Assembly: GCA_949318235.1 (NCBI GenBank) | Contig: OX439128.1 | Location: 45,794,692-45,858,691, forward strand | DNA length: 64,000 nt | From: Ecdyonurus torrentis | Taxonomy: Eukaryota; Arthropoda; Insecta; Ephemeroptera; Heptageniidae | Direction: 5' to 3' | Shown: positions 48,369 to 64,000 of the stretch, piece after piece | Position numbering within the stretch: position 1 is the stretch's first letter | How the letters are laid out: the number at the start of each line of letters is the position of its first letter | Program-made: the position numbers and the translations under genes | The notes under the pieces: model-generated | The model's input: only the letters and a program-made list of their open reading frames with translations | Database searches by the model: none | What the model was told of the DNA's origin: nothing

Positions 48369-48770
48369 ATTTGTATATTGAAAATTACATATAGTGATAT
48401 TACATATAGTGAACGAGCAATAATGAGCAAATGCGTATTTGGTTTTTTCATTCGTAGATTTCAACTTGCGCGTCAACGTCATATGTGAGCAGAAAATACA
48501 TTATTTATAGATAACAAAACTCAGTGAGACTTGAGACTTGTCAAATTTACTTCGCACAATCAAAAATATTTCGATCATGCTCAAAAAAAGTGTACCTAAA
48601 TATAAATGATACGTAATTATACGCGTTAATGTTATGTGCATAATAATAATTAATCAAATATAATATTTGAAAGAAATAGAAACATTATATATTCTGCACG
48701 GACTCCTGCACGCACCTCCAATGGTTGCACACCCCCGCGCCGCGATGCATATATGATATATATAGGGATG

Positions 48771-49079
48771 GTTTCATTCATGTTTAAAGTTGACGGCATG
48801 AGTGAGCGCTAATAACATGGGCCAGTAAAGGAAAACGACACATTTTGCCACTTAAAAAAATACTTTGCAATTTTTTTGAGAGCATTGATGCTGTTATTAA
48901 CACGCTGAATTAGTTTTTCAAAAGTATGAAGAAAAATAATAATAAACCAAAAAATAGCTAATTTTCTCAAGAAAATAACCAAAATCTACATTTTGTCCTA
49001 TGCTGAGCAATATGTTATTCATTGCTCAAGATGAGCATCGGAAAGCATTCAGAATGACGTCATGCGCACACACCCTATA
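48771..49079. mobile_element. MITE, CTATAGGGTG family, copy 3
   Basis: Left TATAGGGATGGTTTCATTCA and right GCGCACACACCCTATA. It contains TGACGTCA at 49055-49062. Same orientation as copy 2. Confidence 0.85.
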
Positions 49080-50645
49080 AAATACCTCCCGCTTGATCTG
49101 TGTCTGTATCAATAAATAATTAAGCCCCAAAAAATTATTTGAATAATAATAACAACAATAAGTGGGCGGCGAGTGCTTCTTGTAAATAATCAAAAAATTC
49201 TGGCTAATTATAATCTAGGTCTGTTGTTATAGATGTATAAATTTTCACAATGATACACGTCATAATTAAGGAACTTGTCCACAATTTCTTTTTCTTCTTT
49301 TTTTTCTTCTAATAGTTCTACAATTTACGCATTTCTTTGAACAATATATTATATACGCACGAGTGCTGTGTTTCAGAACTTATGTATTCAGAGTAGTGAC
49401 GCTTAAGTATTTAACTATAGAGACTATAGTTAAAAAACTATTTAATTATAGTTTTTTTAAAATATCTTAAAATATATAAACTGCTTGTGATGAAAATATA
49501 ATAATCGATGGACAATTAAGCTTTCACTGCGTAGAGTCCTTCTAGGACTCTACCCCTGCGTTGCACAAATGTTTCCATTTTGGTCTGGATTGTTGCATAA
49601 TGGTTCAGAACGGTTCCGGAACCATTTTGCAACCGTAACAAAATTCATGAAAATGATCTTTATTGCATATCGCAGACAAATTTAGCATGGTTCCATTTGG
49701 GTACAAATTTGAGACTCTTTTAATGGTTTTGAAAAGTTTGGTAATGGTTACCTGATGGTTACTGCAACAGGGGTTGGATGAGATGATTCACAGCGACGGA
49801 CTGGCCGACGAGATTTCAAGACTTTCTCTGTGGGCCGCTGCTACAGTGGGCCGTATATGCATAATAATAATAATAATAATAATAAAGAAGGAGAGAGTAG
49901 TGAAGAACGAGATAAAGATCGCAATATTAAAACAAGCAAGTAAAGTTAATTAATTTGATATAAAACTGCAACCAAAAATCTGAATACTATTTTTAGTGCA
50001 TGTAATTGGCAGCCTTAATTGCTTTCTCTCTCTTTTTTTATTGCCCTTTTCTTCACCCTTCCTTTTCAAAAAATTATACTAAGAAATTATTTAATTATTT
50101 TCACCTCAATGATAAAAAAAATATATAATGTATTTCAGTTTTTAAGTACGGTTTTGTAAGATACGGTAAAATAATTTATTTAATGTTGCTTTTTTGCTAA
50201 GAAATTTGCATATTATATGACTTTTTTTTAAATCATCTTTAAAAAAATCAGCATTATATATATAATACCTTATATGCAATGAAACAAAAAAAAATATATA
50301 AATGAGTAAAATGCATTTGCGTGTAAAGCCTCCATTTGGGCTGCTGTATAGTTGAATGCAACAAGACAAAAGCCCCCAACGCCCCAATGTCCAATGAAAG
50401 TTTATAATTATTTCAAATTTTTATATCAAAAGAAATCAAAACTTCAACAACCATATAATGAGACCGCATATAATTGAAAATTGAATTCCACAAAAGTGAA
50501 AAGTTAGAATATACGTATGAGGCAGATATATTTTCCCCAGAATAATAAATTATAAAATGCATTTAAATTATTTTGAGTACTATTTTAAAGTTTGCCGATT
50601 CTTTTATTCTTTTAATTTTTTTAGATGATCGAGATATCGAAAAAC

Positions 50646-50682
<37 letters not shown>

Positions 50683-50776
50683 GGTCGGACTGGTCATTTA
50701 AGTTGGTCAGGAATTCCTGACCGGGCCCCCCTGGTCTGGGGGCCCTTTGCTCGCTAATAAACAAAAATGAAAAATG

Positions 50777-50808
<32 letters not shown>

Positions 50809-51146
50809 ATTTAAGAATTCCATCAAATTACACTCATACTTATTATTTGTTTCACATCTTAAATTGAAGCGCTCATCAATAATACGTGAATGGTGTAATT
50901 ACGATTTATTATTTACTATATGTCATTGCCCAAGAACTATATGAACTATTCTCTTATCGCAACACCTTCACAAACCTAGGTTAATTTATTTTCCAGTATT
51001 CAGCCTTTAAGATTTCTTTTATTATTATTATTATTATTTTTTTTTTTTTATCTACGAGTCATTACAAAGTATAATTATGCAAAATTGACTGAAATATTTA
51101 ATTCATATACTAAAAAATATTAACGATCGTGTCGCAAAAAAAAAAA

Positions 51147-51221
<75 letters not shown>

Positions 51222-53265
51222 TTATAGTGGAAGAAAAAATATTAAGCTGTTACCTATTACAGAACAAAGAGGATCGAATACCAAGAAATTTTAAGGGGTA
51301 GTTTTCATAAAAACATTGTATATAAAAGAGGATACATTGTCCTACATCGATAAATATGTGAATTTTTTAAAATTTTATTTCATTTAGTATTTTTAATTAA
51401 TTTTTAAAAGACGTAAAATGCCCTCACAGTGATAGCTTTTTCCTATGCCCAGACAATTTAAAGTTATCAAACATAACGTCATTTTTCAATTTTATAAAAT
51501 TCGGGACAATGTTCTCTTTTAGAATATATATATATATATATATTTAGATTCAAATTCCTTAATTATTGATGCTGGCTATAATTTAAAAATAAATAAATAA
51601 AGTTGTGGTTTAAATTTAAAGATTAAGCTGCATGGATCCAAACAAATTTCAAAGTATCATAAAATATCTTCGCTATAAGTTTTGCATGTGATAATTATAA
51701 TTATTTCAAAAATAAAAGGTGCACACATTTAAATTTATGTTGATTAATAAAATAAAATGTAACGTTACAATTTTATGTAAATTTAAGTAAAATATATGAC
51801 ATTCACTAAATTATAGATAATATTTCATTCTTATATATTTTTTGTTTGTTTTTTACTCTTTCATCGTATATTAACTTAAGGGTTGTATATAGATGGCTTG
51901 TATCTCAAAATCTAAAAAGAAAACTTCCAAATTTTATGATGCCATTTGAAAGTTAACAGTAACAGCTACCTATGATAAAATTTTCAGAACCCGTGATCAT
52001 CAGATAAGAGTGAAATTAATTATTGAAATTAATATGGGCTCTTATGGGACTAAAACTTCAAAAAATCATAATTCAAAATCTAGCATGGTGACCCACCAAA
52101 ATTTTTACATTTTTGAAGATACCTAATCCTATAATGTATCACTGTGCAAAATTTCAGATTTTTCTGTCTTTACAACTTTTTAGTCAAATCCCGCAGATTT
52201 CTCGCCTTAATCAAACTTAAATATAAATATAACACAAGTTAAGTTGACTAAAATTGTCCAAACATTTTTAAATAGAGCTGTAAAAAATTTTTAAAAAATT
52301 TATGCCCAGAGGCTAATTTTTTTATTATCCCGGTTTGACTTGAAAGCCGGGTTTAGCTTTAACTTGAAAAACAAGCCAAAGCCCCGGAAATCTCGATATT
52401 TGAGCCGAAATTTGAAAATGTGCTATGAAGTAAAAAGCTCATTTTTCTTAAAAAAAAAAAGAAGTTTTGAATGATAAAAGTCGTAAATAAAATAATTTTA
52501 AATAATATTTTAAACAGCTTATTTTGTATGAAAAAATATTAAAAACATCATATTGAAATAAAATTACAAATTTATTTATTCATTTTAGCTCGATTTATTT
52601 TCAAAAGCTCGTTTGCTTCACGAGTAGCTGATTTCCCGCCTTCAGCAAAATTGTTATTTTACTTATTTCTATACTGAAAATAACGAAAAAATTATTTTTT
52701 GTTTTTTGCAAAACAAAGAAATAATAAAAGCACCCTTTTTAAGTGATTTTTTCCTCAAAAAAGGGGCGTGTCTTAAAAATTTCCTAATCTGAAGACTAAT
52801 AAATGCGCGTCATGGTTTTGCAAGTTTGCATTTTTTTTATTTTCAAAGATGCACTGCGATATGATATTGTGATATAAACTTCAAATTTACAAAGTCTCTG
52901 AAACAACATTACGTACTATAATGAGTTCCTTGATATACTGAATTATTTTTAATCACCTTAATTATTGTCCATTCCTTCTAACAATAATTTTTTTTAGCGC
53001 TAAATAAATTATATGAACCACTCACTCATATAATATATTATATAATAATCACACACGCACGACTTAAATTTACATCAACGAACTATACGTTTCAATCTGT
53101 GTGTAGCAGATAGGCCTATAGTTTAACTGTGAAGTCGTGTTTTCAGGAGAAGGCCGTATTTTAGGATTAGGAGGGATAATTTTTGGGGGGTAATTTTGGC
53201 GCGCTGGGCCCTTTTATCAAACTGTTAATTAGGGCATGCGGCGGCTAAATAGTGGGTGATAATAC
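49080..53265. other. Intergenic AT-rich spacer with simple repeats and a hAT-end fragment
   Basis: No conserved coding seen. Contents: a perfect hairpin TAGAGTCCTTCTAGGACTCTA near 49535, (ATA)n at about 49861-49884, a hAT-like end CAGGGTCGGACTGGTCA at 50680 with no matching right end, poly-A at about 50778-50806 and 51137-51163, (GA)n at about 51185-51220, and a relative of the 5040-5260 repeat at about 51300-51530. Confidence 0.5.
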
Positions 53266-53804
53266 CTATAAGGGTGTGTGCGCATGACGTCATTCTGAAT
53301 GCTTTTCGTTGCTCTTCTTGAGCAATGAATAACATTACTCAGCATAGAACAAACGTAGTTTTTGGCTATTTTCTTTGGAAAATTAGCTATTTTTTTTGTT
53401 AACATTATTTTTCTTGCATACACGTAACAAATTATCTTAAGAGTTCATATTTAGACTTTTTTCATAATAAATTCTTTAGATACATACTAAACTTTTTAGA
53501 ATCTAAAGAGTTAACTATTTACCGCTAAAGAATTTACGTTTGTACTAACGAGTAACTCTTTAAACTTTTTGCAAGAGAGTTATTGTTTAGTACTAAAGAG
53601 TTATTGATATGTATCTAAATAATTTATTAAATTTATGTTTTCCGTGTAGACTTGAAAAACTAATTCAACCTGTTAACAGCATCAATGCTCTCAAAAACAT
53701 TGTGAAGTATTTTTAACTGGCAAAATGAGCCATTTTCCCATATTTGCACATGATATTTAGCGCTCACTTTTGGCATCAACTTTAACACGAATGAAATTAC
53801 CTAT
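53266..53804. mobile_element. MITE, CTATAGGGTG family, copy 4, split by a nested element
   Basis: The left part (to 53420) matches copy 1 through TTTTTCTTGCA. The right part resumes at about 53649 with CTTGAAAAACTAATTCAACC. The 226-bp interruption is a separate insertion. It contains TGACGTCA at 53285-53292. Confidence 0.85.
53421..53646. mobile_element. Nested inverted-repeat element at a TA target
   Basis: Relative to copy 1 of the host MITE, extra sequence starts CACGTAAC and ends TTCCGTG, with TA on each side. Internal AATAAATTCTTTAGATACAT pairs with the complement of ATGTATCTAAATAATTTATT. Non-coding. Confidence 0.7.
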
Positions 53805-54391
53805 ACATAATCTATTATTCCTTAATATCATGGAGAAGACTTCGATCAGTCCAATAAGATCACTGGGGATTACTCCCTTGGATCTTATTGCCTATGTTAT
53901 AATTTATAACTAGCAAAATAATATAATTGAAAATTCATCATAATTCTTAATATAGTGCATGTCTTTACATGTCTTTGCATGTCATTTTCTAAAAAATAAA
54001 AGCAAGAAATAAAATAACATTACTAGGCCTAAATATAAGTCTACAAAATTTCGGACTCAATAAATTTACAATATGTATTAAGATTACAGGAACTATTATA
54101 GTTTTATGAATAATAAATTATAATATATATTTTTCGTTTTATGCTATGAGGAAATTACAAAAGAAAAGAAATTGTAATTAAACTTTCCATTTTGATGAAA
54201 TGTTTTGCAGTATAGTCGTTCTCAGCAAGTCAGATGAAAAGGAACAAATTTCAATTTCTATTAAAGCAGCAGAGTGCGCGTTGTCATGGTGACGGATAGT
54301 AATTACATCATTGTTGAAGCAGAGTGGGTGAGTGGGTGGTGCCACATCAACAGCAGAAAGCGCCATAGCATCGTGTAGATCTCTCGTACCC

Positions 54392-54624
54392 ATGACCGTG
54401 GTGCAAGTGAGGACGTTGAACCAAATGTATGCGCTGCGCAGAACGCTGACTGTAATATATGTAATGACTGTAATCTATAATAACAATTTGTTGTCTAGTA
54501 ATTTAATGTGCGTATCATAAAGCAATATCAGTATGGATTAAAACTTTAAAATTTAGTATACTAAAAAAAAAAAAAAAAAAAAAAAAATAGAGACAAATAA
54601 AAAGCATGTAATTTTCTTTACTTG

Positions 54625-54712
<88 letters not shown>

Positions 54713-57700
54713 GTTTGCTGACGAAAGAAGTTTTTCTTTATTGTTTTTTATTTTGCTTAGAACAGCAATTTTAATTACCAAAGTTTTTCAAGCGCTCCAA
54801 GTACCCACTCTATACATAAGACCATATTGGTTGGCGTGATTTTTTTCTTTTTCTCTCTCTTTACAGACTATTATACTGAAGTCTAAAATTGATCTTGAGG
54901 TACGTTACCTTTGTTCTTTTATGATAATAATTAAATATGTTTATCTGCAAAGTTCAGGGCTGCAGATTTTTTGTTGTACTCTGTACTCGACCCAGTTTGC
55001 TCGGGGGAACTGGCGAGTGTAGCGCGGGCTGTTTGCTACATGAAATCGATCGAACTTGCACTGACGTCAGAGGGTGGTTAAGATATTAGGCACTGGCAAG
55101 AAAGACAAGCCATGATATAAATTGTCATAAGCACAAGCATATTACAAGAAGAATCTTAAGCAATTGAAGTATTTAGAATTTACTATTTTTATTAATAGCA
55201 ATAATTCAGGTTTGATTTCAATAAATTCATTTGTGTGTGTGTGTGTGTGTAACATATCTTGGTGATATGGTGATATATAGGATGCAATATCTATAGCTCA
55301 TAATCAATTTATTGAAATCGAACCTGAATTATTGCTATTAATAAAAATAGTAAATTCTAAATACTGCAAAAGTTATAAGTTTGAATTCTTTGTTTTAAAT
55401 GAACATTTTAACAATAAATTATGAGTATGAATAAAGTACTAGAAAATATTTTTGTTTGCAGTAACAAAAATAATATCTTTCATTGTAACTGAGGCTTATT
55501 CATAAACGTTCTTAAAATTTTGCCTTCTCAGGCCTCTAAGTCCTGATTCTTTATATTATATAACGTTGAAAATCAATGTCATAGCTTTCTTTTTTACAGT
55601 TTAGAAAAATAATGAAAACAAATTGTGACATACAATTCTCACGAGAAAGAAAAAAGAAAAAAATTTGTTATATAATATATGCCACTCACACACACACACA
55701 CAATACATATATATAATAAAAATATGCTGTTACATTTTTTTTGCTGTTATGTGGTGTGTTGATCAGAGGTAATAAAGGTCAAAGGCTATTTCAAAGAAAC
55801 TTGAATGGAAATTGGTAAGAGATGATGGAGCGAGGAGTAAAAGTTGTGATGCAAAAGTTGCATTCGCAAAACTGTGCTGTTTTATCAGAGAGATAGAGAG
55901 AGCGCATTCAGGTTCAATGCAGCGATCTAGTATATAGAATATAACGGCCTAGGTCAGGGCCGTCTCTTACCTATACAGAATAAATAGATATACAGCGTAG
56001 CATGTAATATAGTATGTTTATCTTTCAGATTTTTTTCTTCATTTCAATCATTTATATTTAACATGTTACTTACGCTGTCTGCATGTTTTAGAACGTTGCT
56101 GCCACGCTATATTGATTAACGGCCTGTCTCACGACCATGGAGTAAATCGTCATTGCGGTACCTTACTCTTTTTGCTCTGCCTATGCCTAAAATACCGCTG
56201 CAGTAAAATTGATCATTGCTATAAGTAATAACAAAAATAATAGTACAATCTATTTAGGTAATGAAGATAAAATTGTAAAATAAAGTTTCATTACAACATG
56301 ATGGCTGCAGTTTTCTAGTCCCCTTGAAGTGTAGGCAATTTGTCTGTCGTGCGTGCTGCAATAGTTGCATAATCACCAGGATACTTCTCCTTTATGTACT
56401 ACAAAGCAGGAACTTCTGTTGAAATTTCGTCTCCACATTGAAAGCTGGAGGTTGATTGTTTGCTGATTTGTTAAAATAGATAAATTATAGTCATAAATAC
56501 ATGGGTTGACTGATTGAATGCACATAATCATCATTTTGCTAAAAATTAATTTTATGTTTTATGTATGAGAGTTTGTATAAAAATACGTATTATATATTGT
56601 GTCCCTATGCTTTATTACATTGTGCGGTGCATGTTTATAGCGTTTCATTAAATATGTGTGTACATAATGCATATTATAGAATCCATGACAACAAAACAAC
56701 AAATGCATGTTCAATGAAATAATATATTAAGTTACTAAATATGCCAGTTTCATGACACTTTACTTTCCATTAATAATTTTGAGTGTATATATTAGTTTAA
56801 ATGTTTGGTTGTTATGTTTGTAAACTGAATGACTTAGAGACCATTTGAACTATAACTCATTTATGAGAATATTTTGAAACAAAATATTATACACATGAAA
56901 ATACTATACTATGAAAATTTAATACACTAGAAAACCCTTTAAAAAAATATTCCCTTGTGATTATGTTATAATACTGTATTAATGATACAGATGATATTGA
57001 TGATTTTAATGATATTAATGTAGTGTATACAAAGACTTATGCACTAGTTGTACTATGGTACAATTTAGTATTTGCATTTCTAACTTTTCATGCCTCTATA
57101 TGAAAGCATTAAGCATCAGAGGCTAAAGCAGACATTTGAAATTTGCTGTAAGCGTCATTTTCTCTTCTTAGCAGGTGAGAAATGAACCATGCATCAAAAT
57201 GTCTGCTTTTGCATCTGACGCTTTTATATACATTTGATATATATGTATATATATATATATACATATATGTTATTTGCAACTTAAATTATTTAATTGATCT
57301 ATACATGAAACATATTTTTAATATTATACTATTGGTTTATTTTAAATAAGCTATTTGAAGTTATTATTTCTGTATTACAACACCAGCTGCAACAAAAATG
57401 ACAATCAAAATTCAGTATTACATTGTTCTGCAATATATATGGCGATGTATTTTATACGTTGATTTTCTGTAGTGACGTAAGCTCCATAAATATACTGATG
57501 TATGTAATTGCAGCAACTCTGCTCATGCTACATGACTTTTGGAGTTATTATTTTAGTTTATTATTACTATTATTATTAAATATTATATATAGTTGTTTAT
57601 ATATATATATATTTATTATTTTTCTTGAAATACTGCCAATAAAACTTCTTCTAATTAAAGTGCTGATGTAAACAGAAATTATATTATAAAAGAAAATTGT

Positions 57701-58315
57701 TAAATTCTAAATAAAAAGAAAGGGTTTAAATATATTGTAATGAAAAACACAAATATTTATTTTTTATGAATGCACGGAACATTTTAATATAAACTTAAAA
57801 ATAGTACAACAATTATATGAAAAATAATATGCTATACACGCCTGAAGTATAGGTTTGTAAAGACCGCATTAGATATAATAATATAATATTATCCTCTGGA
57901 AAAAAAATCTACTTATTCATCATCATAAAGTCTACTGTGAGATATATGTATCCCTAAATACACATAATTTTTTTTTATCCCTCCCCAGACTATCTAGAAA
58001 TATATAATTATTTTGTTAAGAATGCACGCCAAGCATATTGGCTCATGGGAGGGGGTGGGGGTATTAATTTATAATAATATTGCAAGCAATTAAAAAAACA
58101 ATACACATATTATATATTTTATATAATTTGAAAATCACAAAATTTCTCATGTGCCACAACCTTGAAGAATTATTTAGTTCTTCGACATTGACTAGCTATT
58201 GTTATAAGCGTAGATCAAAGACGTGTTCTACCATATAGGGTACAAAGTTATATTTTGTGACGACATACATTTATATTATATTATTTTGAAACTTACTATT
58301 TACTTTTGTATTTTT

Positions 58316-58391
<76 letters not shown>

Positions 58392-59395
58392 TTTATTATA
58401 ATTATTATTTTTAGCTTTGCTTTTTAACGTTTCGTAAGCCAAACAAATACGTCTCGTTTTATATGTCTTATTGTACAGATTTAAAGCGCAAACACTCTAG
58501 TTTTACCTGACAAAATGCTGCTTATTTGAACGTTTTAGTCCTCAATTTATATTTAAATATTATTTTTGTTATCCTCTCTTAAATATTTCTAAAGAGAACG
58601 AATAGTAAACACTTTTAGTTTTACCTTACCAGTTAAATATATATATTTTTTTTTGTAACCTTTTAATACATAACTATTTTATTTAAATGAAATATAATTC
58701 CACAGTTTAAAAAAATTAAGAAAGATCTATAAAATTAAAAAACGAATACTAATTATAAGTTTTTTTTTTGCTGTAACGCTAAACTATTATACATTGGAAA
58801 ATTATTCACTATAGTAATTTATTTGTGATTTTTTTTTCTGAGAAAGTTATTTTAATAATTTCTCACTTTTTGTATATTATATATATTTTCAGTCCCAGAG
58901 ATTAAAGCAATAAAAGAAACAGTTATTTTTACATACACAATATAATATTATGTTATTATTACAAAAGTTTTAAAGAAAATATACATGGAAATCATTATAT
59001 AAAAACTAAATAAAAAATCATACAAAACAAAACTTTGCAAAACATTTTTTTTTTCTGTTTCACACAAACAGCCAATATACTTTGGCTTTACAAACAAATC
59101 AACTGTAATAATTATGATAAAGTAATATTATTTTAAGCTATAAATTCTCGACAGTACAAAATTTTTAGTTACTGTGTCTTGAATTAAGAAAAAAAAAAAA
59201 AAAAGAGAGAAAAAAAAAAAAAAAAAAAAAAAAAAGCTGTGCACACGAAGACTACGAGTATGGACCGAAACGTTATATTATTATTTTTTTTTAATTATTA
59301 TTATTCAATTATTTTTAGGACGACGACATTAATGTAAATGTTGTGTATATAACAATGGACAAAGATACAGAGAACATCTTGACAGAGATATTATA
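54392..59395 (+). CDS. Probable N-terminal exons of an unassigned protein, continuing beyond the window
   Basis: Three short segments join in frame with good splice sites: 54392-54406 (ATG; MTVVQ; donor GTGAGG), 54867-54899 (acceptor TCTTTACAG; TIILKSKIDLE; donor GTACGT) and 59319-59395 (acceptor TTTTTAG; begins DDDINVNVVYITMDKD and continues TENILTEIL; donor GTAAGT). That gives 41 residues plus a partial codon. The pattern (beta strand, acidic turn, beta strand, helix) resembles the start of a ubiquitin-like or Ras-associating fold, but I do not recognise the protein. Codon content is far less AT-biased than the surroundings. The start codon lacks a purine at -3, so the first exon is the least certain part. 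Introns would be 0.46 kb, 4.4 kb and more than 4.6 kb. Confidence 0.5.
54628..54711. repeat. (CT)n microsatellite
   Basis: About 84 bp of CT dinucleotides inside the first intron of the putative gene at 54392-59395. Confidence 0.95.
55169..55364. mobile_element. Fold-back MITE, about 196 bp, with (GT)n in the loop
   Basis: Left GTATTTAGAATTTACTATTT pairs with the complement at the right end; pairing extends through ATTGCTATTAATAAAAATAG for about 65 bp. The loop contains a GT repeat. Non-coding. Confidence 0.82.
57099..57227. repeat. Inverted-repeat element
   Basis: TATATGAAAGCATTAAGCAT and GGCTAAAGCAGACATTT pair with AAATGTCTGCTTTTGC and ATCTGACGCTTTTATATA. About 130 bp, non-coding. Confidence 0.7.
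58317..58384. repeat. (AT)n microsatellite
   Basis: About 68 bp of AT repeats. Confidence 0.95.

Positions 59396-64000
<4,605 letters not shown>

Larger units (their letters stand above)
55365..59318. other. AT-rich DNA, probably a long intron of the unassigned gene
   Basis: No exon was supported between the two right-hand exons of the putative gene. It holds the small inverted repeat at 57099-57227, (AT)n near 57240 and 58317-58384, and poly-A near 59190-59235. Confidence 0.45.

Overview
This is an AT-rich animal nuclear genome window, most likely from an invertebrate and plausibly an arthropod. The genes are split by GT-AG introns. They encode recognisable metazoan proteins, and the non-coding DNA is full of short inverted-repeat elements, (AT)n and (CT)n microsatellites, and a Penelope-like retroelement. 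Organism placement is an inference from gene content and repeat style; nothing here fixes the species. No rRNA, tRNA or CRISPR array was recognised.

Gene layout, left to right: (1) 545-12410 (+), the 3' half of SNX29, a PX-domain sorting nexin, seven exons. Its last intron (5966-12304) holds a 3.7 kb inverted Penelope-like element. (2) 15018-22808 (+), complete VPS35L, the retriever-complex subunit, 20 coding exons. (3) 26726-32403 (-), a C2H2 zinc-finger protein with a disordered N-terminal region carrying eleven W-F/W-Y motifs, three coding exons. (4) 33270-37226 (+), complete DHRS7B, a membrane-anchored short-chain dehydrogenase, six coding exons, divergent from the zinc-finger gene. (5) 39259-41407 (+), complete DNAL4, a dynein light chain, three exons. 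(6) 43946-46982 (-), complete CARHSP1-like cold-shock-domain protein, three coding exons plus a probable 5' UTR exon near 47.8 kb. (7) 54392-59395 (+), probable first three small exons of an unassigned gene running off the right edge.

SNX29 and VPS35L both act in endosomal trafficking and lie in tandem, but nothing in the sequence shows that they are co-regulated. The other genes look functionally unrelated.

The most unusual content is mobile. The Penelope-like insertion (7708-11371, 14-bp target duplication) is two 5'-truncated copies head to head, with 1772-bp arms and both ORFs open. Its 3' tail of about 65-70 nt recurs on other, mostly short, fold-back elements at about 17.0, 18.4, 35.0 and 35.8 kb. 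Two of these have target duplications of 14-15 bp, which suggests a SINE-like family moved by the Penelope machinery. A second pattern is that the palindrome TGACGTCA (CRE/ATF site) occurs at least 11 times, nearly always inside otherwise unrelated inverted-repeat elements. From about 49 kb to the right edge the window is mostly very AT-rich, gene-poor DNA, probably intergenic followed by long introns.
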